NCBI GenBank assembly: GCA_963854735.1
Contig: OY978102.1
Location: 1,302,001 to 1,366,000 of the forward strand
DNA length: 64,000 bases
Source of the DNA: Marvania coccoides
Taxonomy: Eukaryota > Chlorophyta > Trebouxiophyceae > Chlorellales > Chlorellaceae
Reading direction: 5' to 3'
Part shown: piece after piece, positions 1-9,423 of the stretch
How positions within the stretch are numbered: the first letter of the stretch is position 1
Layout of the letters: each line of letters opens with the position of its first letter
Translations under genes and position numbers: made by a program
The notes under the pieces: generated by a model
Told to the model about the DNA's origin: nothing
The model's input: the letters and a program-made list of their open reading frames with translations, nothing else
Databases searched by the model: none

Positions 1-242
1 GTCAATAATTAAAAACGCAGCCTTGGGCGAAGGAAATGTCTGCCTGTGCCTTAGTAGAAAGTAGCATTGGGCGCCCATTAACTAACACACACCCATAACT
101 ACTGCTGCTCGCGAATCAATAGCATGCTGGATGCTGCCTCATAACTTTGCCGACCTACACACTCTTCACGCACTCGTGGTTTTATTTTTTTCTTCTTCTC
201 TTTTCTCCTCTTCCTCTGCACGGGTACGCCGTGGCCATCTCT

Positions 243-639
243 AGGGCCTGCGAAGAAGACGTCGCTGAAGCTTGCATCAGGGCAGCAGCTGACGGGGTGT
301 TCTTCAGCTACGGCCTTCCCCGGCTGCTGGCTATTGCAAGAGAAGCTGGATTGGCGGCCCCCGCAGCTCGTCTGAGTGGCAGGGCGCCGGAGTCGGTGAT
401 TTTGTCGACCCGGCGGAGGATGAAGAGGATGAGGAATCCCTTGAGGGCTCAGAAGAAAAAGTCGTGAGGGGCAGGGATTTCCGAATCGCCAAGTCACGAT
501 GCCGTATACTCTGAATTCTTGCATGGATGCGGCGAAGAATGAGCTCATGGTGCATTTGGGGCTTGGATGGGGGTTCAATGCACAGACGCCGTTCTATGTG
601 AAGGAAGAAATGTCCCAGAACGGATGGATCGCGCCATAA
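243..639 (+). pseudogene. Possible decayed or partial coding remnant
   Basis: Not recognised. Three short codon-like stretches lie in different frames: one beginning after a CTCTAG acceptor-like site near 242, an acid-rich one at about 383-514 (DPAEDEEDEESLEGSEE), and one of 46 codons at 499-639 (MPYTLNSC...GWIAP, then TAA). No single frame joins them and no good introns separate them, which fits a frameshifted gene relic or the 3' end of a gene that begins outside the window. The opposite-strand open frame here looks non-coding. Low certainty. Confidence 0.2.
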
Positions 640-659
640 TAAGACGGAAATTGAACCCA

Positions 660-1739
660 TGACTGGGTGAATGGCATTTATTTATTTAGTTGGACGCGGT
701 CCCAATACAAAACAACACAGGGCCATTGAGGTGACGAAATTGAAGCTCAGCAAATACTTACTGTTAAGATGCCAGATGCTAGGATAAGCATCCCTTCGAA
801 GAATAATAATCAGGTCGCTGGCGGTCACCATGGCGAGGAAGCAAAGCTTGCAAAATTAATTTATTTTTCAAGAGGTAAATAGGAGCAGCACTACTCGAAA
901 TCATTTTCAGCACTGAGCAGGGCTGCTTGCACCCTTCATTCCTCAGCTGATTTTATCGTCTTTCCGGCAGTTCAACCAATCCACGTGTTGGAGATATATT
1001 TCTTGGAAACTAATGAAGGACGCGCCCTCCGCCGGCTGAGAGCAAACTCTTTAATTTCATTTTCACGCGGGTTGCGACCGAATCTACTCCCTCGTGCTAT
1101 GTTCCGTCCAGTGCTCTACTTCACTGAAGCAAGCTTGAGTTTGCAATCGCGGCAGCGATTTTTTCGAGAAGATTTTTTTTGTGAAATTCCCCCCCACCAA
1201 AAGAATGAAAGAAGGGCCCTCTATGGTTAATGTCGACTACATTTATACTTTTAATGCCATTAACTAGCTATTTACGATTGAAAAGCCGCAATGCAGGCAG
1301 GGAATTTTGAATTTGTTAATTTCACTGAAGAACTGAACTGAGTCAGTTGCACAAACTTGCATCCGTCGACAGAAGCTGGTTAACTTTTTGGCAAACCATA
1401 GAAATTATAGCACGACTAAACATAAAACCTGCGATTTCTGTAGCTGATAAAAAGCCCTGATAGATATTCTTTCTATACATAATATATATATGGAATAATA
1501 GCACTAAAATTTCAAAAAAAAAAAAGTGTATTCGCTGTGATTTTGAATTTAAAGAGGTTCAGTGGCTTGCACCATCAATTTTTGTTTTGAGTTCATCGCA
1601 GTCTTGTTTGTTAGCCCAAACTTTTTTTATTATTTTCGCAATCGTGTGGGGCCTTTCCCCTGCAGACACCTGTTTGTTTCTCTTTCTCCATCATCCATGT
1701 TTTATTTCTAGATGCCATCCAGGCATGCGCCCTTGCTAG
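660..1739. other. AT-rich intergenic region
   Basis: No supportable gene. Short A/T runs and scattered stops in all frames. It presumably holds the 5' flank of the glycosyltransferase gene that starts at 1740, but no convincing promoter motif was seen. Confidence 0.6.
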
Positions 1740-3194
1740 ATGAAACGAAAGCAAACTATCAATCCTAAAATTCTTTTGTTTTTGGTCTGCATCGCTCTCT
1801 ACTTCGTCTTCAGCGGCTCTTTCTTCAATTTGTTTGGGGCGATCAGCCGCAGGGGGCGCGCCTACTTTCGCCAGGGCAACTACATGATTTATTATACCGT
1901 GGGGGGCTCCGACTTGAACTATCTCGAGCTCCTACGTTTCCAGCTCAGCACGCTCCGTTCTTTCCCTGAAAATGACAACATAGATGTGTACGTCCTGGCT
2001 GACACCCGTTTCGCAGAGGTGGCAGACCAGAAGGCAATGTTTCCATTCAACGTCAGCGTTATCGCCTACGACATGAATCCTGAGAACTGCACCAAGCCGC
2101 CAGAAGAGTGTGCCGTGATCCTGTCGAGCATGCGCAAAACTCTCGTGTTCGAATTGGTGCCAAATATGAGCCAGTACGATGCGGTACTGTTTTTGGACTC
2201 TGATGTAGTGATTACAGGCTCGCTGCAGCCGGTGTTTGACAAAATAATGGAGGACAAAGGGTTGCTGCACGTGAAGAACGATTTTGCGACCGGGTATGGC
2301 ACGTATGACATGCGTTCTCACCGCCACTACTACTGGTCTAATAAAGATTACTCGCCGCTAGAGACGCATATCATCGAGACCCGTGGTGTGCCTGTTTTCA
2401 ACGCGGGGCAGTTTGGATTTTGTCCTACTAAAGAAATGGAGCTTCACTTTGGCGAGCTGAACCTGCAAATCCGGCGGCACGGCAAGCGGGGCCATTTTTA
2501 CGAGCAGTCGCACATGAATCGGTACTTCAACCCCCGGCTGCTCACCAAGGTCAGCTTGCGTGGGCTGGTGGGGGCGCGCAACATGTCTGCCATCGACTTT
2601 CCCATCATTCACCACAAGAATGCGAAGATGACGTTTCGAGAAAAACTGGGCCACATGCAGCTGTCTTGGATCGAAATTATGCCGTACTACCGCCCCAAGC
2701 GGCATTCTTCGCGTTACAGTTTGCACCGGGTCGTGTCTCCTTCGAAAATAGTGGTTATTGGCGTTCCTGACGTTACGTTTGCTTCCTACCTGTTGGAAAA
2801 GTTTTCTCCCACTTCGCTGTGGGTGGTGGACGCCAAGGAGAAGCGCCCGCTGTTCAACAAGATTACAAAAGCAGTGGAAAAGGCTTCTAGTCTTCATTTT
2901 GTCAACTCGGAGTCGCTGTATGCGCTGAAAAGCGGTGCAATCAACGGAGAGCTGGTGGACTTGGTGTACCTAAATTTTGAAGAAACCGTGGCGCTGAAGG
3001 ACGTTTACAAGGCCTTGAGAGCGGCTTCCGGCCTGATGCAGCTTGGAGGGTGGCTGGCTGGGTCTGGGTACGGCTGCGGCAGGAGCGGAGCTGCGGTGGT
3101 GAAAACTGTGAATAAATTTTGCGAGCGGCACGGGGTGCGCATCTGGCACACCTTCCAAGACAAGTGCCCTGGATTTGCGATCCGGCTGAAATGA
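1740..3194 (+). CDS. GT8-like glycosyltransferase with C-terminal methyltransferase-like domain
   Basis: Intronless, 484 codons. Residues 9-32 form a hydrophobic signal anchor, so this is probably a type II Golgi or ER protein. Residues 48-300 read as a GT-A, GT8-like glycosyltransferase: FLDSDVVITGS carries the metal-binding DxD (D153, D155), FNAGQFGF follows at 220-227, and the HHK at 291-293 sits where the family has its C-terminal metal-ligand His. Residues 335-484 resemble a Methyltransf_24-type Rossmann domain (VVIGVP, DLVYLNFEE, QLGGWLAGSGYG, AVVKTVNKFCE). The usual IDG acidic motif is LNF here, so methyl transfer is doubtful. No neighbour shares its role. The absence of introns contrasts with most genes here and could reflect retroposition or transfer. 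The glycosyltransferase call is good; sugar donor and acceptor are unknown. Confidence 0.8.
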   Translation: MKRKQTINPKILLFLVCIALYFVFSGSFFNLFGAISRRGRAYFRQGNYMIYYTVGGSDLNYLELLRFQLSTLRSFPENDNIDVYVLADTRFAEVADQKAMFPFNVSVIAYDMNPENCTKPPEECAVILSSMRKTLVFELVPNMSQYDAVLFLDSDVVITGSLQPVFDKIMEDKGLLHVKNDFATGYGTYDMRSHRHYYWSNKDYSPLETHIIETRGVPVFNAGQFGFCPTKEMELHFGELNLQIRRHGKRGHFYEQSHMNRYFNPRLLTKVSLRGLVGARNMSAIDFPIIHHKNAKMTFREKLGHMQLSWIEIMPYYRPKRHSSRYSLHRVVSPSKIVVIGVPDVTFASYLLEKFSPTSLWVVDAKEKRPLFNKITKAVEKASSLHFVNSESLYALKSGAINGELVDLVYLNFEETVALKDVYKALRAASGLMQLGGWLAGSGYGCGRSGAAVVKTVNKFCERHGVRIWHTFQDKCPGFAIRLK

Positions 3195-4138
3195 CACCCC
3201 CCCCCTCCTTTTCTTCATTGCTCTGCCCTCGGCATAACCCAACTACGACTGTATATATTTCTTAAATATTTTTTGTTCTCAGTTTTATTTTCATAGCACA
3301 GTAGCATTCACGTTTTACCGCCATAACTCAATTATCACCATTCCATTCTGCCTCACGCCAACAAAGGTTTTCTGCTCTCATCTTGCAATAAAGCGTCTAT
3401 ATGAAATTATAATTTTTATAATTTGTTTATTCTTATTACATTTTCCCCTCCATGGATTGGATTCCAAACCGTCTCTCAGTTTCTTTACTGCTCTTCTACA
3501 AATAAATGTTCTTCTAGCCATTTTTGCCTTTTTCTTTTGTTCTTTAATGATATTTTTCTTTGCCAACTCGTCAAGAGAAATACCTTATCCAGGGGTGAAA
3601 TGCAACTGGCGTTAATTAGGGGCGAACTGCAGCTGCTGATCTGCCCTTGGGGGAGTGCCCTTGGGAGACCGTGCGGTGGAAGTGGCTCTGGGAATTTACA
3701 ACTGCTGTTCATATCTCATAATAAATCAACGTGGTTCTCCAGGATCTTATTTCATTCGCACACAGTATATTTCAGGAGATATGTACCAGAACTTCTGAAA
3801 GATGAGCGGTATTGGTCATTGACGGGGAGGGCAGTAGATTACCATCATCATTTGTTCCCCTCCATTTCGTTGAGTTAAAATAAATAGCATCCCAGTTTTG
3901 CTTCCGTCGTCATTCCTGGGTCTCCTCGGAGGAGCGCAGTTCTTCTGTCCTGCAACTGCAACACCATCCTATTTTTCTTTTAGGTTTTGAAAAAAAAGTG
4001 GGAAACTCTTCTATCATTTTTTAACGCGTCATCAACGGATTTTAGAAGCCCAATTCGTAGATTTAAAAATGCAGCCAGAAATATAACATAAAGCGCAAAC
4101 ACTGATATCATTGATCCTTTGATTTGATTTTAAAAAAA
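3195..4138. other. Intergenic region holding a dispersed-repeat copy
   Basis: AT-rich spacer with no supportable gene. It contains one copy of a short interspersed repeat at about 3657-3702, annotated separately. The open frames across 3423-3878 have no family resemblance and no coding-like composition. Confidence 0.6.
3657..3702 (+). repeat. Short dispersed repeat, copy 1
   Basis: A stretch beginning CCCTTGGGAGACCGTGCGG and ending CTGGGAATTTACAA. It matches copies at about 7314-7357 and 22890-22927. Copies 1 and 2 agree closely over the first 22 bases and the last 16 bases, with a variable middle. No terminal inverted repeats are evident. Confidence 0.7.
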
Positions 4139-6537
4139 ATGGGTCGGCTAATATCCTCCAGACAGCCATCCCGCTTCGCGCACGCATCTGGAAGATTGCT
4201 CGTGTTCGCTGCTTACACATCTGTTGTCTGGCTGACCGCGGCGTCTGTTTCAAAAAGAGGTCTACACATCACTGACGCTCAAAATGCAGCGCTGTCGCCC
4301 CCTGAATCACCCGCAACACCGGCAAGTTGACAACTTTTCGCCATTCTGTCGATAAAATCTTGTTGATCGCAGCCCTGCAAGTAATTATCCCGACGCACTA
4401 AATAAGTAAATGTCCATCGGCACCCTTTCAATAAATGAACCCATTTTGGCTTACTGTCCGCAGGAGATTGCTGACGAGGTCCCACGCACTCCGTATCTAA
4501 CGGATCCTTTGGATTTGCGTCAAGTTTTTGGAGAGCACCATGCGCTGGACGGCGTTATGTACGACCCTCATGGCTGCTTTGGCCCCCTCAACAATACTGT
4601 CCCATCTAAAGTTGGCCCTGACAAGGTTTTGAAAAAGTTCCGAAAGGTGCGCGAGCTCTTGACCATAGCGTCGAGGGTGCCGTTGTTTCTTATTTTCAAT
4701 TTGCATGCGTGCAGGAGATCATCAACGCTGTTGCAGCTGTTGCCGGGGTGGCTCCTGGTACTATTGATATTCACAAGCCGTACTTTGAGCTGTTGAGCAT
4801 CCCTGATTCGGGCCACCCGAAGTTTGTTGAGCTGCGGTCTCGAATGACCGATATCGCTGGGCTGTACGGCCTGCATGCTGACGGCACGCGCTATTTCAAC
4901 TGCGGCCAGAGGCAGGGAACAGGGAAGCCGAGTAAGTTGGCAGTCTCATTTTTTTTTATTTTTTTTTTATCGAGCATTTTGACAAAACTGCCATGACAAT
5001 AGCGCCCCTCTCTTATTATATCTATAAATTGTCATGGCTACAGTTAAAAGCGTTGACGAGGTTGGAGTCACTGGGTGCACTGACGGAAAGAGCCCTGTTG
5101 AGAACAAGGGCCCTTTGGCCGTCGGCGCTTTCCCTGGCGCTCTGCTTACCCACCCTGGGTCGATCCACACCACACTGAAGCACATACAGAACTACGGGTG
5201 GTGCCATGCCCACCCCGAGTTCCTTGAAGGATTCGCCAACTGGTTCATCAGGGCAAGTTTCAGATGTGTCTGTGTTGTTTTCCCCTCCTCCCGCATTTGC
5301 TTATGCCATTACTTCTACTTCTACTTCTACTTCTACTTCTACTTCTACTTCTACTTCTACTTCTACTTCTACTTCTACTTCTACTTCTACTTCTACTTCT
5401 ACTTCTACTTCTACTTCTACTTCTACTTCTACTTCTACTTCTACTTCTACTTCTACTTCTACTTCTACTTCTACTTCTACTTCTACTTCTACTTCTACTT
5501 CTACTTCTACTTCTACTAATACCATTTTGGCCCTATCTGGAATTGTACAGGAACGGTTGCACCCCAAGAAGTGGCAAAATTTTGCGGTTGAGAACAGGGA
5601 TGAGGATTTCCTGCTGGAGCTCATGGACATGTACTACGAGCGCCACCACATCTTCCTGGAGCAGCGCTGGCTCGGTACGTTGAAGCACGCCATCCCAATG
5701 ACACACAACAATAACACATGTATTAACGTATTAAAATATCTTTAAAATTGGTTATTGTAGGCGTTGCTGTGATGCAAGATCCCTTCGACCTGCTGAGCCT
5801 CCAAAACATCGTGTACACCATTAAACCAGACTTGATCATTGAGACAGGCACAGGTACTCTATCATTTCCCCCCATCTGCATCGCTGCGTTTATCATTATT
5901 TCCCCCCCTTACACATAATAATAAAATTCTTGTTTGCAGCAAACGGAGGCAGCGCGCTGTTGTGGGCGTCAATTTTGGAGATCTCCGAACTGTACAGCAG
6001 CAAAATCGTCACCATTGACGTCAACCACCCCGCCACTGGGTTTGGGTCCACAGCGGAGACGAAAAACCCTACTGAGCACAAACTGTGGGAGAAATACGTC
6101 ACCTTCATCCAGGTAAATTAATTATTAAATATTTTTCTATGAAACGATGTCAACATTTGATATTTTTTATTGTATCTTACATGTTTTTCTCCTTTATTTC
6201 ATGAACTGGTATTCAGGGATTCTCCACGGACACCAACGTGCTTACTAAGGTCAAGGAGATTGCTTCCACCGCCCAGACAGTCCTCGTGTTCCTCGACTCG
6301 GACCACAGCCAGGGCGTCGTGCAGCAGGAGCTTGACGCGTACTGCCATCAGTTTGTCACAGTGGGGTCGTACTGCGTCGTTGAGGACACCAAGCTGTCGC
6401 GAATGGGCATCCACGGAGGGCCGCTGGCAGCGCTGGATAAATTTATTGAGAAGACGACAAAGTTCCAGTCAGACCGGTCGCCTGAGCTTAAGTACTCCCA
6501 GCACGTCAAGGGCTACCTTAAGAGGATTGCTAGCTAA
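4139..6537 (+). CDS. Cephalosporin hydroxylase (CmcI)-family SAM methyltransferase
   Basis: Eight exons by phase and family fit: 4139-4321, 4464-4646, 4715-4931, 5044-5252, 5551-5674, 5761-5853, 5940-6112, 6217-6537, giving 500 aa. Residues 19-38 are hydrophobic (signal anchor). The C-terminal half is the CmcI/RhmT-type Rossmann domain: IIETGTANGGSALLWAS is the SAM-binding glycine motif and VLVFLDSDHS carries the acidic metal/SAM residues, followed by YCVVEDTK. Family members methylate sugars or related small molecules; the substrate here is unknown. Introns 1 and 4 need GC donors (CCG/GCAAGT and AGG/GCAAGT), and both restore phase exactly. Intron 4 contains a long TTCTAC repeat. The first exon is the least certain part because it lacks family similarity. 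Confidence 0.82.
5308..5518 (+). repeat. (TTCTAC)n hexanucleotide microsatellite in an intron
   Basis: About 35 nearly perfect copies of TTCTAC lie inside intron 4 of the CmcI-family gene. Because the unit is 6 bases and stop-free, several frames stay open through it (Phe-Tyr, Ser-Thr and poly-Leu on the plus strand, Val-Glu on the minus). These open frames are repeat artefacts, not proteins. Confidence 0.95.
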
Positions 6538-6814
6538 GAGGGCGGGTATTCTGGAGTGGCAGCAAGAAGAGAGGCGATGGGAAATTCGCAAGCCGCTCAT
6601 GCCAAGGACACGAACGAAATAAACGCCATTTTCTATTTTTCTGATTAAATACCAGTTGTTTCTTTTCTTTCTTGTTGGCTCTACTTGATTGTCGTTGCTG
6701 CTTCATAATTTATTGCCCGTTTATTTATTTTCCGGCTTAAACTTACACAATACAATGCTCTGCAAAATCATTCCCGCCAAAAAAACGATTTCGCCTCAGG
6801 CATGTACGACGCGG

Positions 6815-7307
6815 CCTCCTCGAAGTAGCAGCTACTTTGAATCCCATAGTACATTCATAAGGGTACATTCAAATCCCCTGTACTCGAGTCAGTGCGACAC
6901 CCCTTCAAAAAAGCCTCGTCAAAAATTTCCCACACCACCTCTCAATTCAAACCTTCATTTTTTTTTAATTTCTTGGCGGTGCACACAATTTTGATGCCAG
7001 CCGCATACGTATAAACATATAAATCATATTGAAAGTCTAAACCCAGCAATTGCCACGCTTTCGGTTTAAACCATCAAGTTCTATTTTTCCTGTGCTGCCC
7101 CGGGGCGCATTCTGTTCCGCAATCATGTACGCCACCCCCTGTCAGCGCCGACATACTTTTCTAAGGCCCTTTCGATACGCCGTGGCATCTCCCCTTCGCC
7201 TGGGTCACCGCCCTGCACGCTGCCTCGCTGCTGTCCATACAACGAGCGGCAGCGATGGCGCCGACAGCAGCGTGTACAGCAGCCTGGCCGACGGCGCCGC
7301 CAGCTAA
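6815..7307 (+). pseudogene. Truncated duplicate of the promoter and first exon of the AAA/polyferredoxin gene
   Basis: About 490 bp match 32057-32505, the upstream region and first-exon start of the AAA/polyferredoxin gene. Shared landmarks in order are TTTGAATCCCAT, AATCCCCTGTACTCGA, GGTGCACACAATTTT, GCTTTCGGTTTAAACCATC, and the start MYATPCQ followed by LRPFR and ASPLRL. The copy has ATG at 7125 and stops at 7305-7307 after 60 codons, so it keeps only the putative targeting peptide. Substitutions are scattered and indels frequent in the 5' part, so it is an old duplication. It ends directly at a dispersed-repeat copy. It may still be transcribed, because the upstream region was copied too. 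Confidence 0.85.
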
Positions 7308-7313
7308 CCCTTG

Positions 7314-7357
7314 CCCTTGGGAGACCGTGCGGTGGGATGGGTCTGGGAATTTACAAG
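7314..7357 (+). repeat. Short dispersed repeat, copy 2
   Basis: Shares CCCTTGGGAGACCGTGCGG and CTGGGAATTTACAA with copy 1 at 3657. It starts within ten bases of the end of the truncated gene duplicate, so it may mark the duplication breakpoint. Confidence 0.7.
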
Positions 7358-7415
7358 TGTAAGCATGTAAATCTGTAAACCACTCTGGGCAACAATATGC
7401 TGCAGAGCTACATAG

Positions 7416-9027
7416 TTACAACGCTTTCAAAATGTCCTCCGCCAGGGCCTCTACCGGCATCGACAACGACATTAGCGCACAGCGCAGCCTGGGCCCCCCA
7501 CCGCTATCGCCACGGCCACTGCCCCCACCGCCTCTCCCCGCTGCTTGGGCCGCCTGCACCACTCCTCTCATCAGCCTCAGCACCGTTTTACCAGGCGACA
7601 AACTTCCAGGCTGCTCCCCAGCACCGCCATTTACTCTGCTGCCTTCTCTTTCTTTTTCGGGCGGCCATTGAAGCCGAGTCACCGCAACGTCTGCCCTCCC
7701 TGTGCCGCCGGGGCCGCGCATGGCCACGCGTGTGGGGCGACTGGAGCGCTGCAGCCCCAGGAGCGGGCTGTCCAGCTGGTCCCGCAGCGATTCTGTGAGC
7801 TGCGTGTGGCTGACGTAGCCGCTGAAGAGGAGTGTTGGCAGCTGGGAGGGCGGCGGCGGCGAAGGCAAATTGTTCATGGGCGATTCGTCTGCCCTTGGTG
7901 CTTCCGCTGTACCGAGGCTCAACCCCGCCAACCCCTGCACCACACTGTTTTCTTCACCAATCTCCCCAGCGGTTGAATATTTCCTTTCCATCGATACGAT
8001 TTCTTCACCCTGCTGCTGCTCTTGCTGGCCTGCCTTGACCCCCTCTATTCGTCCCATCGCAGCTGCACGCCCCCAGGAGCCTGCCACATCACCGTGCAGA
8101 GCCACGCAATAGCAGTCGTCACTCTCTTCAACTGTCAGCTCCCCAAAAGCCTCTGCAAAATCGTCAACCGCGAAGCAAATCTCGGGGTAAGACGCCTCAG
8201 GTTCCGCGTGGTGGGCCCGGCTTTGATCCAGGTTGAGGGGGGCACGGGAGGGCGACGCGTGGACAATTTTGGTGACGTGGATGCTGCGCGTGCTACGCGC
8301 GCTGTGCCGTTCCAGCGCAGCAGGCCCGTCGGCGATGCGCTCCAGCTCCGAGGGGGGGCACCGCGCCACGGTGAGCACGTACTGAGTTTGCAGCACTACG
8401 TTTAGCAGCAAGCTGGAATGCCAGTCCACTTGGGCCGCTAAAGGCAACTCCCAGTGCAGCTCTGAGGGCAGGGAGGCCCCTCGTCGCCTGGCAAACACCC
8501 GAGACCCCTTTTCCACGGCCACATTCGACCAATACACGAACATTAGTAAGTCGTCATGCCCCGGAAGGACCGATCGAACTGCTGGCGGCGCCTGGCACAG
8601 CTGCATTACGTAAGCAATGGAAATCGATTATAAATAAAAAAACAAGAATACATTTCAAGTTTTTTGGGGGATTTAGCTGTCGCTAGAAAGAGGAGAGACT
8701 AAACTACATAAACAAAAAAACTTGCCAGAATTTCAAAGGCGATGTGCCACTGCTGGGGCGGCCACAAGTCGGACCAGTCGGCGGCAGCGGTGGCAGCCTC
8801 TCCCACCACGTTGAGCCAGTCGCCTGACTCGGTGTCGAAAAGGGTGCTGCTGAAGGTGCGGAGGGACTGCCGCCTAGCAGCGGCAGTAAAGAGTTAAATA
8901 ATAGCGAGTAGGAGAGGGGGAGGAATCCAGTGTGCAGGTGCATATTGAATGCGTCGTATGCGTACTTGAACTCTGCAAACGTCGCCCTCCACAGCGTGAT
9001 TGTTCGTTCTTCTTCTGGAGATGCCAT
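7416..9027 (-). CDS. DUF2045 (KIAA0930-like) family protein
   Basis: Three exons on the minus strand: 9027-8966, 8873-8726 and 8600-7416, giving 464 aa. The second intron uses a GC donor (CTG/GCAAGT). Family landmarks run in the expected order: GHDDLLMFVYW, VDWHSSLLLNVVLQTQY, the KIVHASPS motif, YPEICFAVDDFAEAF, LFSGYVSHTQL, RVAMRGPGGTGRADVAVTR, and the C-terminal strand LRCALMSLSMPVEAL. Human KIAA0930 has the same series. The biochemical role of the family is unknown. A low-complexity insert with Gln- and Pro-rich stretches lies between the third and fourth conserved blocks. Divergent from the valyl-tRNA synthetase gene, with 396 bp between the two starts. Confidence 0.85.
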
Positions 9028-9423
9028 TTAATTCAAAAATGTGGGTGTTGAGCGGCTACGCACGCAGCCTGCCGTCATCTTATGGCTGCATATCGTTGCT
9101 TGGCGACCATGTCACATAAAAATATCCGAAGCTTAGCTGTCACGAAAAATAAAATAAATTGTGATCTGGAAATAATATTACTTTGCAGCTGTCGGCACTA
9201 GTGCAGCTTCTTCTAAAGAGCGGTATCAGCAGGATACAAAAAAAAACGCGATTTCGAAAACAGCTTTATGTTTTGGTCCCCACCACCTCATCTCGGTCTC
9301 CAGCACGAAATGAATCGCATTGCAAAAATTCAAAGCACATTTCGATTGATAATTTCAATCTGACCATGTTCCCCTGACGCTAGTGGCAGCGCTGGGGTCA
9401 TCCATATTGTTTTTTGTTCATTA
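9028..9423. other. Divergent intergenic region
   Basis: 396 bp between the start codons of the DUF2045 gene (minus) and the valyl-tRNA synthetase gene (plus). AT-rich. It presumably carries both promoters, but no defined motif was recognised. Confidence 0.5.

Noticed and set aside
99..578. 159-codon minus-strand open frame
   Set aside because: Pro/Ser/Arg-rich with no family resemblance or sensible start context; likely antisense to the plus-strand remnant.
5034..5745. Overlapping long open frames with Phe-Tyr, Ser-Thr, poly-Leu and Val-Glu repeats
   Set aside because: All come from a stop-free hexanucleotide repeat inside an intron; the flanking conserved exons splice it out.
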